From Cristatella mucedo (lineage: Eukaryota > Bryozoa > Phylactolaemata > Cristatellidae): a stretch of 64,000 nucleotides of DNA. The notes under the pieces were generated by a model. The model searched no databases, was not told where the DNA came from, and saw only the letters and a list, made by a program, of their open reading frames with translations. Of this stretch, positions 45,686 through 57,980 are shown piece by piece. Every line of letters begins with the position of its first letter. The first letter of the stretch is position 1. Both the position numbers and the translations under genes were made by a program. The DNA lies in contig WPIO01000017.1 of assembly GCA_009760855.2 (NCBI GenBank), positions 5,681,001 through 5,745,000 on the forward strand, read 5' to 3'.

Positions 45686-46804
45686 GTGCCTTAATGTCTT
45701 CGGCCTGCAATCGGCTTTTAGTGGGCGAACGGCAATCCGTTGGGAAAATCCCGGAGTCGCGTTGACAGCTGCGGCTGCGAACAGACAGACTGAAGTGATT
45801 TCGGCTATGCAGCTGGCAGATATCGTCGTGTCTCTGGAGCTGGAGCTTGTGGTGCTGTATCTCCGCGCTCAGCTGCTGCAGCCTTCGGCCAATGCACGGC
45901 GCGGCATGCCCATAGAAACCCCCAGCAGAGTGCCATCATGCCCAACAGAGCCACCCGACTTCGTTTCATTTTGATAGGCTGCCATTGTGGGGGAATTCAG
46001 TGATCATCAATTCGCTCTGCTGAGGTGCAGACAGAAGATCATCAAAAAGGCCGTCTTGTTTTCTAGTGGAATCTGCATTTACGTGCTCTGACAGCTCTGG
46101 TTAGGCATAACTTGATACAGCTGCTACCGGTTACGTACGCCTCTGCGGCAGCAAGCACAAATAACGAGGTTGGACTGAAAATAGTAAACGTGCAGAAGTC
46201 TCGATATTAAGCGTGCATCGTTATAAAATATATCAAGCATACCAGGTATTTAATAATGGTGTCAAGGAAAACTCCCTTCGCTTTCGGTTCTGAGGAGTCG
46301 AATCGCGTGTAGAAAATACTATGCGGGATAGGTTAATAGGTAGGGCTTGTTTTTGTCTCTAAACTTTACCGGAAGTAATCGTGTCATCTCCCAATGGGTT
46401 GACATGCAAGATTATGCTAAAAGTATGCCAGTCTCTCGTGGCCTTTGCTCCGACAGCGTCAATTGTCATTTGTGTTCTTGCGCGTGCTGAAAAGTATTTA
46501 GGTTATAGCTAAAGTTACATATTTTCTGTCAGCATTTTTAATTGTCTAGACAAGATGTGTCTCCATGAAACACTAGGTAATGATTTTGTAATTAGCAGCA
46601 GCCTTATTATTAAACGAGACTGCCTTTTATTTAAGTCGAATGTGTAATGACCGAATGCATTACTATCACATGGATTCATGTGAGCAGCAGTCACACTACA
46701 TGGTCACAAATGTAGCGCTTCAAAAACCAAAGAGACTGATTCGTCATCCATCGATAGCCCACTATATTAATATGTTAATTTTTTCGACGAAAAGCGATAG
46801 TATT
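45686..46804. other. IR2 spacer, no recognisable gene
   Basis: The frame 45,663-45,974 (+, 103 codons) overlaps the SINE scrap and ends in a Pro-rich stretch; its middle (MQLADIVVSLELELVVLYLR) looks helical but matches no family I know. The rest is AT-rich with no element recognised. Confidence 0.35.
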
Positions 46805-46805
46805 A

Positions 46806-46872
<67 letters not shown>

Positions 46873-46909
46873 GAGAGAGAGAGAGGTAGAGAGAGTGAGA
46901 GAGAGAGGG

Positions 46910-46950
<41 letters not shown>
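46805..46950. repeat. (GA)n microsatellite
   Basis: GA repeats with GGGA, GATA and GTAGA interruptions, directly inside the inner end of the right IR2 arm. Confidence 0.97.
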
Positions 46951-46952
<2 letters not shown>

Positions 46953-47524
46953 TATTGCTTAAAGTATGTAGCCATTTCCAAGACTTTCAGATCGCACTTC
47001 GATATCATCCAGTTTTTTTAGAACGATAGCTTTCCAGCCAGTCGGTGACTAATCCTTGCTCACCCTAACTGTGGACCCATTTCGTCACTGTAGATGAATA
47101 AAAGCGAAAGGCAGACCGCTTGTTGGACTTCTCTACTGCTGATGATTTCAATCTGCATCACCGGAACTTCCGGAAATCTGAGAAGGGCAACTCGCTCGCC
47201 AAGAATTTTAGAAAGATAAGTACTGCACGCTACTACAGCAAGGGTGCAAATCCAGAACCGCTCAACACCAGTACCAAATGGTGACGTTCAGGTCCAATCC
47301 CACCAGTCTGGCAATTGAGTTTCTCTGCATGCTTCCTTCATCACTATGTAGCTGCTCGTCTTGTTAGCTTCCACATATACTGTTCCCTAGTCGTTTGACT
47401 GGCGACAAAGCAACGACAAAAGGCAATCAACGAGCCAATCCTGCCACTGAAAAGCACCACGCCCAGAGCTCCAGGTTAACTGTACATTCCTACCTAATTT
47501 GCCGACTCTGACAGTCGACCGTGT

Positions 47525-47557
<33 letters not shown>
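47525..47557 (+). repeat. G33 homopolymer
   Basis: Thirty-three consecutive G between GTCGACCGTGT and AGAGGGAAGCC. The left IR2 arm has at this place ten C, then an interrupted C-rich sequence (CGCCCCAGCCGCCTCCACCG) of similar total length. Could form a G-quadruplex, or be a sequencing or assembly artefact. Confidence 0.95.
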
Positions 47558-47558
<1 letters not shown>

Positions 47559-48964
47559 GAGGGAAGCCACCTCAAGGCAATGAGTCACTCTTTTTTGCGA
47601 GAGTGTGGGCTTTCCATTCGTTGAGGTGCCTGCTGGTACCAGATGATACTGTTCGAGATTTTGCAGCTTCGCGCCCCCCCCCTCGATGTGCTCCAAGCAT
47701 CGTAAGGCCACATTCATTTCCAGCGAACACTGCTTGGGCGATGTGACAGGCATTGGACCGAGCCCGCCCGCCTGCATCCTTGCCGCCGCCCGCCACTGGC
47801 TGAGCAGCTACCGCTTGGCCGGCAAGCACTCACAGGTGCTCTCTTACTCGGTTGTAGTGAATGCGAAATGGTCAAACGACAGAGCCGAAGGTATGTCAGC
47901 ATGCAGGGCCACGGCCGTGGCAGGAGCCGGTGGTGGCTGCTGTCTTTGTCAGCCGGTTTTGCAGTGGCTGCAATGCTGCAACAGAATTCGATGCATGCTG
48001 CCACTCAGAGGGAGAGTGCTCTTTGCCTGGCAACGGAGCACGCGGGAAGACATAGCGTCGCATCGATGAAGACAGAAACTATCGCATCCAACTGAAGTCG
48101 CACGCACACTGACCAGCCGACCCGTGAGAGACTGTGGTTGGGGGAAGGGCTTTGCGTTCCTTCAGCCACACCATAGAGGAGTTCCAAAAATTTCATGAAC
48201 TACAGCAAGTGGCCAAGCAACAAGCGTTGTTTCTCTTTCATCGGTACAAAAACCGAGTGCCAGACCTTAGGCATCAGAGGCGGCTCGTGACCTCTCGACG
48301 AGTGACGTTGCCCGAGAGAAGAGAGCCGGTTCAGTGAGCCAAGCATACAATACGCAGTTCACCTCGCCTACAGCGTTCCTGGCGCTACCCTACTTACCGT
48401 TATCTATAAGGCTACAAGTTTATTTGCGTGAGCTGGATCTATATTTAAAAAATACCACAGCTAGGGTACTTTGCTGAAGTTTATTAGCATGCTTGCGCAT
48501 GTAGCTGAGCGTTTAATTTAAGTTTTTCCCCATATTCCGCACAAAAAACTACCCAGAAATGCACGGACCTCGTCCTATACACAGGGCGCTACTAAAAAAG
48601 GTGCTAGCTTATTCAAGAGCCTCGTTTGTATACTGACAGAAGAATTCTAAAGGCTATGAGTCCAGGAGGTGAGGTTTTAATTATTGAACAGCACAAGAGT
48701 TCGATTGGAAGTTTCGGTAGACCAGCTTAACCGGCAGAAATATTAAAATACCACGAAGGGATCGTCAACGGATTGTATTCGCTCTGTAGCATTAAATTTT
48801 CGGCAAGTACGAGATACGTGAGGGAAACTGCATATACTTCATTGCAGTCTCTAGCGGCAAGCACGTGGCTTGCTTGAGATCGCGTCCACACTTGCTCAAG
48901 TTAGGTCTGCTCGCATAGCTGGTCACTTGTCACCATAATCAAAAAGACTGATTGGATCCTGCGG

Positions 48965-49546
48965 CGATGGTCTGGTCTTCAAGTCCCAGCGGTTTGAGCA
49001 CGTGTCACCTTTGCTGGAAGATCTAGGATGGTTGCCGGTTGAGCAAAGGATACAGAGCAAAGTTCTTACGCTGACCCACAAGGCCCGCCACGGCTGGGCT
49101 CCTTCATACCTAGCTGAAATGCTGCATCAGTTTCAGCCTGTTCGCGCCCTCAGGTCCTGTGTGGACAATAAATTAGCTGTCCCATTCCTCCGCTTAAAGA
49201 CAGTTGGCGACAGAAGCTTTAGCTCTGCAGGTCCTAGACTGTGGAACTCGCTTCCACAATTCTTACGCAACTGCATCTACTCTCCAACTGCCGACTATGG
49301 CACATCTTTTTCAGCGGTCCTGAACTGCTAGATCTATGCTACTCACTACCTCGACTGCTCTCCTAACTCTGCTATGCTTCCCACTTTCTCTTTGTTGCGT
49401 AAGACGAAGTCTGTTGGGTACCGAATGCGTACCGAAAGCCGCTTAGGCTGTGAGTGCGCTATACAAAACTCTCCTGCGTAACACCCACATGGTCTGTATG
49501 ACTTTGTGGAGTTACAGACGGAGATACATGACATGACATGACATAG
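48965..49546 (+). mobile_element. LINE-B 3' copy in right IR2 arm
   Basis: Copy of 41,644-42,225 in inverted orientation. Frame 49,002-49,331 (109 codons) encodes the same C-terminal block, ending at the same stop after SFSAVLNC. The rest of the C-terminus follows out of that frame, and the tail is made of ATGAC units at 49,526-49,545. Confidence 0.88.
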
Positions 49547-49817
49547 TTCGGCTGCTTTAGTTGCAAACGTCAGCAAGGGTCTATGTCGTAAGTATTAATA
49601 CACAATTTTCGGGACCTTTCCCCTCCTTTTGGACCCTGGATTGGAGAAATACAATTACCTAAGGCATCCAAGGCTAAATCGCGTTACGCAGTCAAAGAAA
49701 ACGGTGGGGCACACCTTCAGATCGGAATCGAGCAAATTGGGCAGTATCAGTGAAATGGTAAGGGGAATGACTTCCATTAGCCGCGTCCATCATCGCATGC
49801 CAGTCTTCAAGAGCTGA

Positions 49818-49900
49818 TGCACTAGTTACCACCGCTTAAAGGATCGCCCACCCACCGCCTGATTCGAACCCAAACCCATTACCTCGGGACCGATATTGTA
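49818..49900 (-). mobile_element. SINE-2 fragment in right IR2 arm
   Basis: Inverted copy of 41,290-41,372: CACCGCTTAAAGGATCGCCC, CACCGCCTGATTCGAACCC (box B complement) and CATTACCTCGGGACC. Recognition rests on the SINE-2 copy at 30,615-30,765. Confidence 0.6.
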
Positions 49901-51029
49901 AAGAGCAACCGGTACGGGAGCCGGTGAAGGTTGGTAAAAAGGAGAGGAATGTAAGCAATTATGACTTTCATGAAAGACGACCCAAACTTCGAATTTACGC
50001 ACACACCATAAGTGCTTTATTGCACTGCCCGGAGGACCTACCAGTCGTAAATTTCGGAAGTGTCAAAGGAACATACGGAATCCAGGCCAACTTGGATGCA
50101 GTCTTCTTACGTAAGCCGACCTGAATTTGCAAATCTTTCAATGGTGCATAGCTGAAATTGGGGGCACACAACTGCGGAGCTTATGTTGTCGTTTACCGAA
50201 AGATACATTTTAAACAGGATTCCCAGGCTGCATTCAAATGCAAGAATAATTACTGGCCAAGCACATTGTAAGGGTTAAATTGCCCTGACAAAGGCCAATC
50301 TCCTGATTCCCATCAACCTCATAATACTTTTGGTTTTAAGGTTACTGTTCTTACGGTTACTAAATTTGGCTTAGGCTCCATCTTAAGACTTTCATTGACA
50401 GATTGTGGCTTTTATTAATTACAAATGAGAATGGCAGGTAATGCAATTGCTTTGGGCCCTGATGCTATGTAACTGATCATTAATTAGGCTAATATATTAG
50501 GAGAATCTTTCAAGGCAATATATTCAAATCATGCCCATACAGCTGAACTGAAGCTCAAAAAAATAGTAATACTTAAGCCGAGTAATTAAACAAATTCTTG
50601 TTGATCGCAATGGCTATTTTCAATCCTATTACATTCATGTTCCAAAACAGTAGTCCATCTTCGCGTATAAAATTTGCATACATTTGTTGAAAGATTATGA
50701 GTTACACGTAAGTATACGTCAAGCATCAATCTTAAATGTGCCGGTGGACGATCTGCAACACAACTCATTGGTCAGACGTTCATGAGCAGCAGCCGCCGCT
50801 AAAGTGAGCAGTGACAATACAGCTGAAGGATGCCATCTCAGATCCAGGACTGCACTCAATCTACCGTGGTTGCTGTCGGTTCTTGGGGGGATGGTTAGTA
50901 AATTATTATCAGAATAAATATTATCCAAAGTATTCGTCTGCAGCGGCATAAGTAGACTTCGCTAGAATGAAGAGAGATACGAAAATAATTTGGCGTCGTC
51001 TTCTTAATGAAGGGATATCACTTTCAGTG

Positions 51030-51889
51030 CTCAGCGAAACCAAAAAATCCTATGACTCGTAAATATTGCCACGCGGAGCCAGATTCGTAGAAAGTGAAAC
51101 TTGCCGCAAAGGCAGTGAGCTGGAGGTATTTCCTGCCAATGCCGTGATGAGAGGCGCTCACGAATGACTCCATGATCAATAGCATCAAAAGCTGCCGAAA
51201 GATCGGGCAAACCAGGCAGAGACAGTCTACATTCGTCTGCAATCCTAAGTAGGTCGTTCTCACCAAAAGCAATGCTGATTCTGTGAATTGATTAGCTCTA
51301 AAGCCAGACCGGAACTTACTAGCAATGCTTAAATTTTTAATATGTGAGTTATAAATAAATCAATATATAGTCAATTTGTAGTGCACACTAGGAGAACTTA
51401 ATCTCTATTCAGGCACTTAACATATGCCATGGGGCTCGAGCCCACGACCTCGGCCAGACCTTGGTCGAAACGAGCACCTTAACCACTGAGTTCTGCTGGT
51501 CTGCCACGACCCGTTCCAGTGACTTTGATAGGAATGATGGAAGGGAGACTGCAAGGTAGCTGCTCAAGTTGTCTTGGTCTAGCATCGCTTTCTTGAGAAG
51601 TGGCCTGACTACAGCTTTTTGGAAAGGTGCCGGTACATGACTTGAGGTTAATGACATACTAATGATGTTTGCTATACATGCAGCGGCAGATTAATGCAAC
51701 GTAGAAGCAGGACAGTGGGAATTTGGGTCCAAAGGACTTGCTGTCTTTTTTGATTGGGATATGAACTTCAGGACGAGGTCACTAGTAACCTGCCTGAATG
51801 CAGACGTTGAGGTGCTGCAAGGAATCGAGGGACAGCATTCTAGGGGGATGCTGCCATTACAGGTATAGACTCTTGTCTCTCTTCTGGAC
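51030..51889 (-). mobile_element. LINE-A fragment with nested SINE-1, right IR2 arm
   Basis: Inverted copy of the left-arm LINE-A from about 39,293. The linker part present on the left (39,105-39,292) is missing here, cut off at the junction with R4 copy B. SINE-1 lies inside at 51,356-51,496. The frame 51,409-51,657 is identical in sequence to 39,531-39,779. Confidence 0.85.
51356..51496 (-). mobile_element. SINE-1 in right IR2 arm
   Basis: Inverted copy of 39,692-39,832; box B complement GGGGCTCGAGC at 51,431-51,441 and box A complement GCACCTTAACCA at 51,474-51,485. It interrupts LINE-A at the same site as in the left arm. Confidence 0.85.
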
Positions 51890-52502
51890 TATGATCTTGT
51901 CTCTCATCTTTCCTATATCTATGGGGAGCCTTATTTCTGCTCTGCCGCGAGCTCGTATCTTTTCGAGCTTTTGTACTTTTGGGCCGGAAGTCGCTCCGCT
52001 GAGCGAACCGAATAAAAATCAATACATGACGATGAAGAACCGTGGTGAACGTAAAGTTATGAATATGTGATTAGAGTCTCTTGATGACAGGTGCTAAGAA
52101 GAAGTTCTTTCACTAATTGATGTAGGAAATTGTCACATTAAATTAGAAGTCTTTGAAAATGCCAAAAACCAATAGAGCCAGCGGTCTGTACCTTAGGATT
52201 GCATACCGGGAAAAGAATGAATTTACTGTCAAATAGCGAGATGAGCTGGTATAAGAATGAGAAATTGAAGTCCATAAGACGTTCATGAAAATCTCAACTG
52301 GATCTATACAGCATCCTTAGCCAGCAAAAGAGTCACAGCGACAACGACAGAGGGTGGGACATTTGAAACGGCAAAGAATCGTCGCTTCACCAAGATTTCC
52401 ACCTAAGTTCTTATGCTAAATTAGCCCTATTCAAAGAGAAAGCCCTGTCCCAATCATACGCAACTTATGAGAGCTAAAACTGGGCTATAATCTTTTGATC
52501 AA

Positions 52503-52730
52503 GTGTCTCCTTCTTCTACATTGAATAACATGTATAAATTTGCTGTCACTTCTTCTCCATACTCTACTTCTGCCTCGTGCCACGCCCACACCTACGTCAG
52601 TACGTTATTAGTTGAATTAGAAAATCTGAACCCCTTGCCAACTGAGGCGCCTCCCATTCGCAGCCGGGTGCGGGAAATAATCAAAAGTGAATCTACGCAT
52701 CAGATTTACAAATGGAGAAGCCTCGATTAA
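52503..52730 (+). pseudogene. R4 conserved reading frame, copy B
   Basis: A 75-codon frame: SPSSTLNNMYKFAVTSSPYS, VSTLLVELENLNPLPTEAPP and RSRVREIIKSESTHQIYKWR. It aligns without gaps to copy A (37,453-37,698). The two copies differ at roughly a quarter of residues but neither has acquired a stop. No recognised domain. If an exon, the splice sites are not obvious. Confidence 0.4.
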
Positions 52731-53559
52731 CTAAGACGCTGCCGCTCGTTCAGTGCAACGGTTGCGACGGCAAGAGACCACCGTACCTCTTAGAATGACT
52801 GAGTACCAATCCAGACCGCTTGAAAAGACACCTAGGCAACCTCCCACGTCCAGTGGAGTTTGACAGGAAGAGTATCTTAGTTCAACTCCCAAGGTCAAAC
52901 AGAACAATTCCTTTTTTTGTTCAACTTTGAAAACGCTTTAAGTTATAGTTTAAATTTATTCTAGCAGTGATTTGTATTATGTTCTATTATAAATACTATA
53001 ATAGAAGCGTTTTTTTATAGTCAAATGACCCTTCATTTGAAATTTATATTAGATTAAGAGATCTGCATACTGACTATTACTATCACACGCGAAGTAGACG
53101 CCGAAATCATCTAATAAAGCCCATTGAAAGCTATGAATCAGGAGTACTATTTAAAACCACAAGAAAATAAGAGAAATTGTAAATGTTTGGCAATCACTCC
53201 GTTCCTTAGTCAGATCTTGTTACCAGCAACCATGTGGGTTAAGAACATTCTTGAGTTTCACTGCATTCTCGACTTAAAACAGTTTTGTACTGTCATTAAT
53301 GCCGGATATGAATTATGCAAATCTAATAGAAAGAGTGCTGGTTAATGGTTAGTTTCATATGCGAACAAAATATTAGTGAATGTTCTGCTTCTGTCATTGT
53401 CAGCTTTTATAACTCTTACCTCAAAAGGTGGCTGGCAGATCTGACGGACAAAGTCGGAGGTTGGTTGCCGTTATGTTCAAGGTCGCTATAGTCACGTGAC
53501 TTGCTCGGAAATGCTCCGTATAATGACTTGACTTTTTCGGCACGCATTTTTGCCACGTC

Positions 53560-53640
53560 AAGGGTATTTAAGGCAGGGTGCCACCAACGGTAGCCTCAGC
53601 ATCACCACTCAAGCGTTGGGTAGTCTATACAGACCTGCAG
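53560..53640 (+). promoter_or_regulatory. Possible core promoter at the 3' end of R4 copy B
   Basis: GGGTATTTAAGGC (TATA-like, about 53,567) is followed about 30 bases later by CCTCAGCATC, an initiator-like TCAG context, and preceded by an E-box-like TCACGTGA (about 53,493). Copy C keeps the downstream part (56,808-56,850) but its TATA equivalent reads GGCACGAAAGGC. Only sequence resemblance supports this. Confidence 0.25.
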
Positions 53641-53720
53641 GCGCTGGCTCAGCAAGTCAATTGGCATGCGGCAGAGCGGAGTAGCTTGCCTATTTGGCGG
53701 CAGTGAAATAGAAGACCTGC

Positions 53721-55219
53721 CCTGTCTGGAGCTTAACGGTTTTTTCCATCAAAATCTATCCTGCTACCTCACATTTTAAATGTTTCAATTGCTCCATTTT
53801 TAAGGAGCAAGGAAGTAAAAATTCACCAACGATACCCTTGAATGTTATTAGCAGCTGCTGGTGTCGACTGAAACATAGGTTCAGTACATAGAAGTAAGAT
53901 ATCGTGAACAGCATTATGTCGTTCTTTTATTCGGTTCTAGAGAAACCGTATGTTTGGTCCGAACTGTCAATTGAGTTTCATTGCATATCAATTTCAGAAA
54001 CTTGGTACAATATGAGTTCGAGCGTTTGCCAGACGCGATACAATAGCTGAGGGCGAGCAACTAAAGTATGTTCTGCGATGATTGAAGTTACTGCGTTAGA
54101 ATTTGGCCTAGCCTCTTAGATGTGCGTTTATGGCTGCTTTCTTTGATTAGAATTACGTTCGAAGCAAGAGTGCTAAGGCACTTGGCAATAGCAGGCTAGC
54201 CCCGAGGGTTCGTTGCAAGTGCACCTTTGACGCCTTGGTTTCCCGCGCAGACTTTGTACCCGAGCTCTCAGTCGGATGGGGCGTGCTGTGACGTGCCTTA
54301 TCGGGCTCACATTTTCAGTACCAATAGTAACGAAAAGCTTTCCGGGATGACTGCGTAGTGCCGATATAAGTCTGATGGGCAGCCGCTGGAAGCCGGAATT
54401 GCTATCGGTTAGAAGACATTTTCCAAAGACACAGACCTAGACTAAGTAAAAAGATCAGCTATTCGTTGTGTATCCGAGAAGCGTTAATCTAAAACTAGTG
54501 TGGGTAAAAGGATAATGATGTAATCTATTGACTTTTGGTTAGGAATGCTGGGTGGATTAGCTTAACGTACGCATATTGACCAGCTGCCCTTGCCGTATAT
54601 ACCCAGGACTATGGTCAGTTTCGTAGTCCTCCATAACCAGTCCTGAGCTCGTTGTTCTGTAAATTTCGTGTACTAAATAGACTTACGGAGGTTCTTGCGT
54701 AAGCACATACTCCCTGTAATTTTTCTGCGAGATTGGTATGCGTACTTCCGACAGGCTTCTTGAGACCCATTGCACATTATGCCTACGGTAGAGTAGAAAG
54801 AACTGCTGACTGTGCTGCTTCCCTGGGGCTGTTTCTGTATGCGACCAACTTAGCGTGCATGCAGACAGGTACATTACTCAATTAACGAAGGCTTCGAACA
54901 GTGACAGTGAAGTGGGCTTAAGCTTAGCTAATGGCTTATAGGTGATGACAAGTAAGAATTGAAGTATCTTTGCATGTTTTTCGTCTAAATTTCCACCTCA
55001 AAGTAGCCTAAAAGCAAACCTTCGACTACTCTTTGGTCGTGAAATGACTGTGAGGTCTCTTTTAGTGACTGAAAATACAACGCCCAGTGATAAAGAATTT
55101 TGTTCTTGGCCACTGAGTTAAACCCCGAGACCGCTGCTGAAAGGCAGCAATAATTTTTCTTCGGAACAGTGTAATATACGTGTTTATGTAGAACTATTTG
55201 TTACCGAGTTTTAATGTTT
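53721..55219. other. Between R4 copies B and C, no recognisable gene
   Basis: AT-rich to mixed sequence, with short frames only (for example 54,683-54,874 -). No LINE, SINE or microsatellite recognised. Confidence 0.45.
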
Positions 55220-56950
55220 CAGGCATCTGTGAAGAGCCGCTTTTTCCGGTCTGCCGCGAGCTCTGATTTCTCCGGCCAGAAGTCGCTCCGCTGACCTAGC
55301 AGAACATTAAATTGTTAGAATGATGATAAAAACCCGTGCTGAACGTAAAATTGTAGATATGCAATAGTAGTCTCTGTATTACGGCTGCTTAGAAGTAGCT
55401 ATTTAACTAATTAATATAGAAAATTGTTACTTTAAATCCAGCGGAAGTGTTTAAAAATACCTAAACCCAACGGAAACGACTCTGTACCTTATGATTCCAT
55501 ACCATGAAAAGAGCATTTGTACTGTCTATCAATGAGATGAGCCATTATGACCATAAGAAATGGAAGTCAATATGACGCATTTTGAACTCTCAGCTGATTC
55601 ATACAACATCCTTTGTCAGCAGACATATCTCACCGAGTCAATTATATAGGGTAGGACGATTGAAACGGCGAAGCATTACCGCTACGACGAGAATTCCACA
55701 AATATCCGTTAGCTTAGGGCTATTCATATCTAAAGTATTTTTACAGTCGTCCACAACCTCTGATAGCCAATTTAAGATCGTCATCATGGATCACGCGTCT
55801 CCTTCGGCTGCATTTAATAATGCTTGAGAATCTTCTGCTGTTGCTTCTCAATATTGTGCGCCCCGCGCTACGCTCGCAACTCCGTCGGTACGTTATTAGC
55901 TGTATTAGCGAATAGAAACCGCCTGCGGAACCCCGGCGCTTCCCACTCGCCGCAGCGTGCTGAAGCTGGTCAAACGTGAATGAACTCATTGGGTTTGCAA
56001 AAGGAGAATATTCGACGATGCCTTGAATGAGAGAATGAAAACGCCACCGTACTTCTACCTAGGTGACCATCCTCGTCCAGTAGGCTTTGACAAGCACGCT
56101 ATCTCGGTCTCACTCCCAAGGTCGAATAAAGAAATTTATTGTATGATTCATCTTGAAAACGCTTAAATACTAGTTCAAACTTATTCTAGAAGTGTTTTTT
56201 ATGATGTTATAAACGTGATAACAGAAGGTAGAAGTGTCTGTTCATGTTTATGGCGACTGCCAACTCGTGACATGTTAAGAGACCCGTATACCGACCGACG
56301 TTCGATATCACACGCACAGCTGAACGCCGAATTGAACTATCAAAGACTACTGAAAGCTATTTATGACCCATGCGTTCTATTTAAGGTCAACACAAAACGG
56401 TAACTTTTAAAATGCTCGACTATCCTTTTGTTCCTTTGTTGGATTTTGCGGCTGGCCGCAATGTGGGTTTAGAACAATCTCGTGTTTCACTGTATTTTCG
56501 ACTTAAGAATAGCTTCTGTACAGTTAGTAATCCCGGAAATGAGTTTTGAAAGTCCACTAGAAATAGTGCTAGCCAACGATTAGATTCGAATGCGAACCAA
56601 ATGGTAGTAAATGTCCTGTTGCTGTCAAGATCATTTTAATTTAAACCCTTGCCTCGAATGGTAGCTGGCAGATCAGTAGGATGAAGTCGAAGGAGGTTCG
56701 TTGCCGTAATATGCACAGTCGCTGCAGTCACAGGACTTGCTCGGACATGCTCTGTACGGTGATTTAATTTTTTCGGCACGCATCCGTGCTACACCAAAGG
56801 CACGAAAGGCAGGGTGCCACCAACGGTAGCCTCAGCATCACCACTCAAGCGTTGGGTATTCTCTACAGACCCGCAGGTGCTGGCTCGGCAAATCAATTTG
56901 CATGTGGCAAAGCAGAGCAGCTTGTGTATTTGGTGGCAACGAAGTGCTGC
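55220..56950 (+). repeat. R4 repeat copy C
   Basis: Starts near CCGGTCTGCCGCGAGCTCTG (55,236), GAAGTCGCTCCGCTGACC (55,281), then AATGATG..AAACCCGTGCTGAACGTAAA, the decayed frame near 55,797-56,010, CACTCCCAAGGTCGAATAAAG (56,111), TGGTAGCTGGCAGATCAG (56,659), and AGGCAGGGTGCCACCAACGG (56,807) to about 56,950. More diverged from A and B than these are from each other. Same orientation as B, opposite to A. Confidence 0.78.
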
Positions 56951-57549
56951 CCGTGTGAATTGGCTGGACATGTGCATGGTGAATTATAGACGACGACCTT
57001 TTTCTAATCTTTTAACGGTTTTTGTAGGGAGAAAATATGCTCAGGTCGTTTTTGCTTATGCAGCAAATTGTGTTCGTGAACAGGCACATACTCGTCATTG
57101 AACGTGCTCGATATAATGTGAATTCTGTATTTTCATGCCAAAGTGGCTTGATTTCGTGGGCAATAGCGAAAAAGTCTAATACCAGCGGTGGGCCCACGAG
57201 CAAGTACCTGCAGCACTGTTGTCTGGCTCCTGACTCGTGACTCATTGATGTTTTGCTATTAAGACCGAAACTTATGTTGGAACTAACCGATGCCTCTGTT
57301 CATAGTGCAAGCTCGCAAACGCACTGTCGTATATTGGTAGGACAGGCTGAAAAGACGCTGCATGATATGCTAAATATGCACTAGTGAGTAATATTTAGAT
57401 TACGGTCGCCGGCTGCACGTCATCCGCATCCGGCGTACCTCGGCTGCCACGGCCGAAATAAGTAGCTGCATGAAGCTAGTCGCCCAGATTAAGGCAAAAT
57501 AAAACGGCAATTCACGGTACTTGTATTGAAGAAGCTTGTTGTCTTGCAG

Positions 57550-57785
57550 GCACGGGTCTCTCGTGTGATGCATGGTACCTGTCGAAATCCGGAAGCAGCA
57601 GAGGCGGAGCGGGCGCCTCTCAGTCGAGCGGTTCGTCCTCATTGAGCTCGTCGACCTGGAGCGCAACGAGCGGATCAAGAACAGGTGCTAGCGGTACAAG
57701 CTCTAGCAGCAGCAACACGACGTCAAGTGTCAGCTCTTCTTCCGGCCTCCAGAATGGTCTCACGACACAGGTTCGGAAATCTTAA
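57550..57785 (+). CDS. Candidate terminal exon, Ser/Gly/Thr-rich C-terminus, function unknown
   Basis: A possible splice acceptor (TTGTTGTCTTGCAG) ends at 57,549. After it the frame (phase 2) reads TGLSCDAWYLSKSGSSRGGA and continues as a Ser/Gly/Thr-rich tail (SSGSSSLSSSTWSATSGSRT, SSSSSNTTSSVSSSSGLQNG) to TAA at 57,783-57,785: 77 sense codons. Serine is encoded by all of AGC, TCG, TCT, TCC, TCA and AGT, so this is not a simple DNA repeat, which favours real coding. A GT at the end (ACAG/GTTCGG) could instead be a donor. Such tails are often disordered or mucin-like. No upstream exon identified; an antisense frame at 57,400-57,678 is also open. Confidence 0.35.
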
Positions 57786-57864
57786 ATATTGAGAAACATA
57801 GTGCGTCGACGAATTACTCGACGTTCTTCGCTGCAGCTCTTGTCGCTTTTTTCTGACAAGTGTG

Positions 57865-57980
<116 letters not shown>

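Larger units (their letters stand above)
47019..51889. repeat. Inner right arm of IR2, nearly identical to 39,293-44,171
   Basis: Mirror image of the left inner arm, with few single-base differences. The most visible local difference is a run of 33 G at 47,525-47,557, where the left arm has an interrupted C-rich sequence. Contains the duplicated LINE-B (48,965-49,546 +), SINE-2 (49,818-49,900 -), LINE-A with nested SINE-1 (51,030-51,889 -) and unassigned sequence. The outer end is abrupt near 51,889, inside LINE-A. Confidence 0.95.
51890..53720 (+). repeat. R4 repeat copy B; outer right arm of IR2
   Basis: Matches R4 copy A (36,715-38,320, inverted) up to about 53,500 and R4 copy C (55,220-56,950, direct) up to about 53,710. 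The last part (53,440-53,710) contains CAGTGAC-like, CGTCAAGGGTATTTAAGGCA and CTCAGCATCACCACTCAAGC, shared with copy C but not seen in copy A. It abuts LINE-A at its left edge. Confidence 0.8.

Noticed and set aside
39293-51889. Simple assembly hairpin (missed-adapter chimera) as full explanation of IR2
   Set aside because: A LINE-A present on one arm only, a 970-bp deletion on the other, and older diverged outer arms are not expected of a chimeric read; haplotype mis-joining still needs read-level exclusion.
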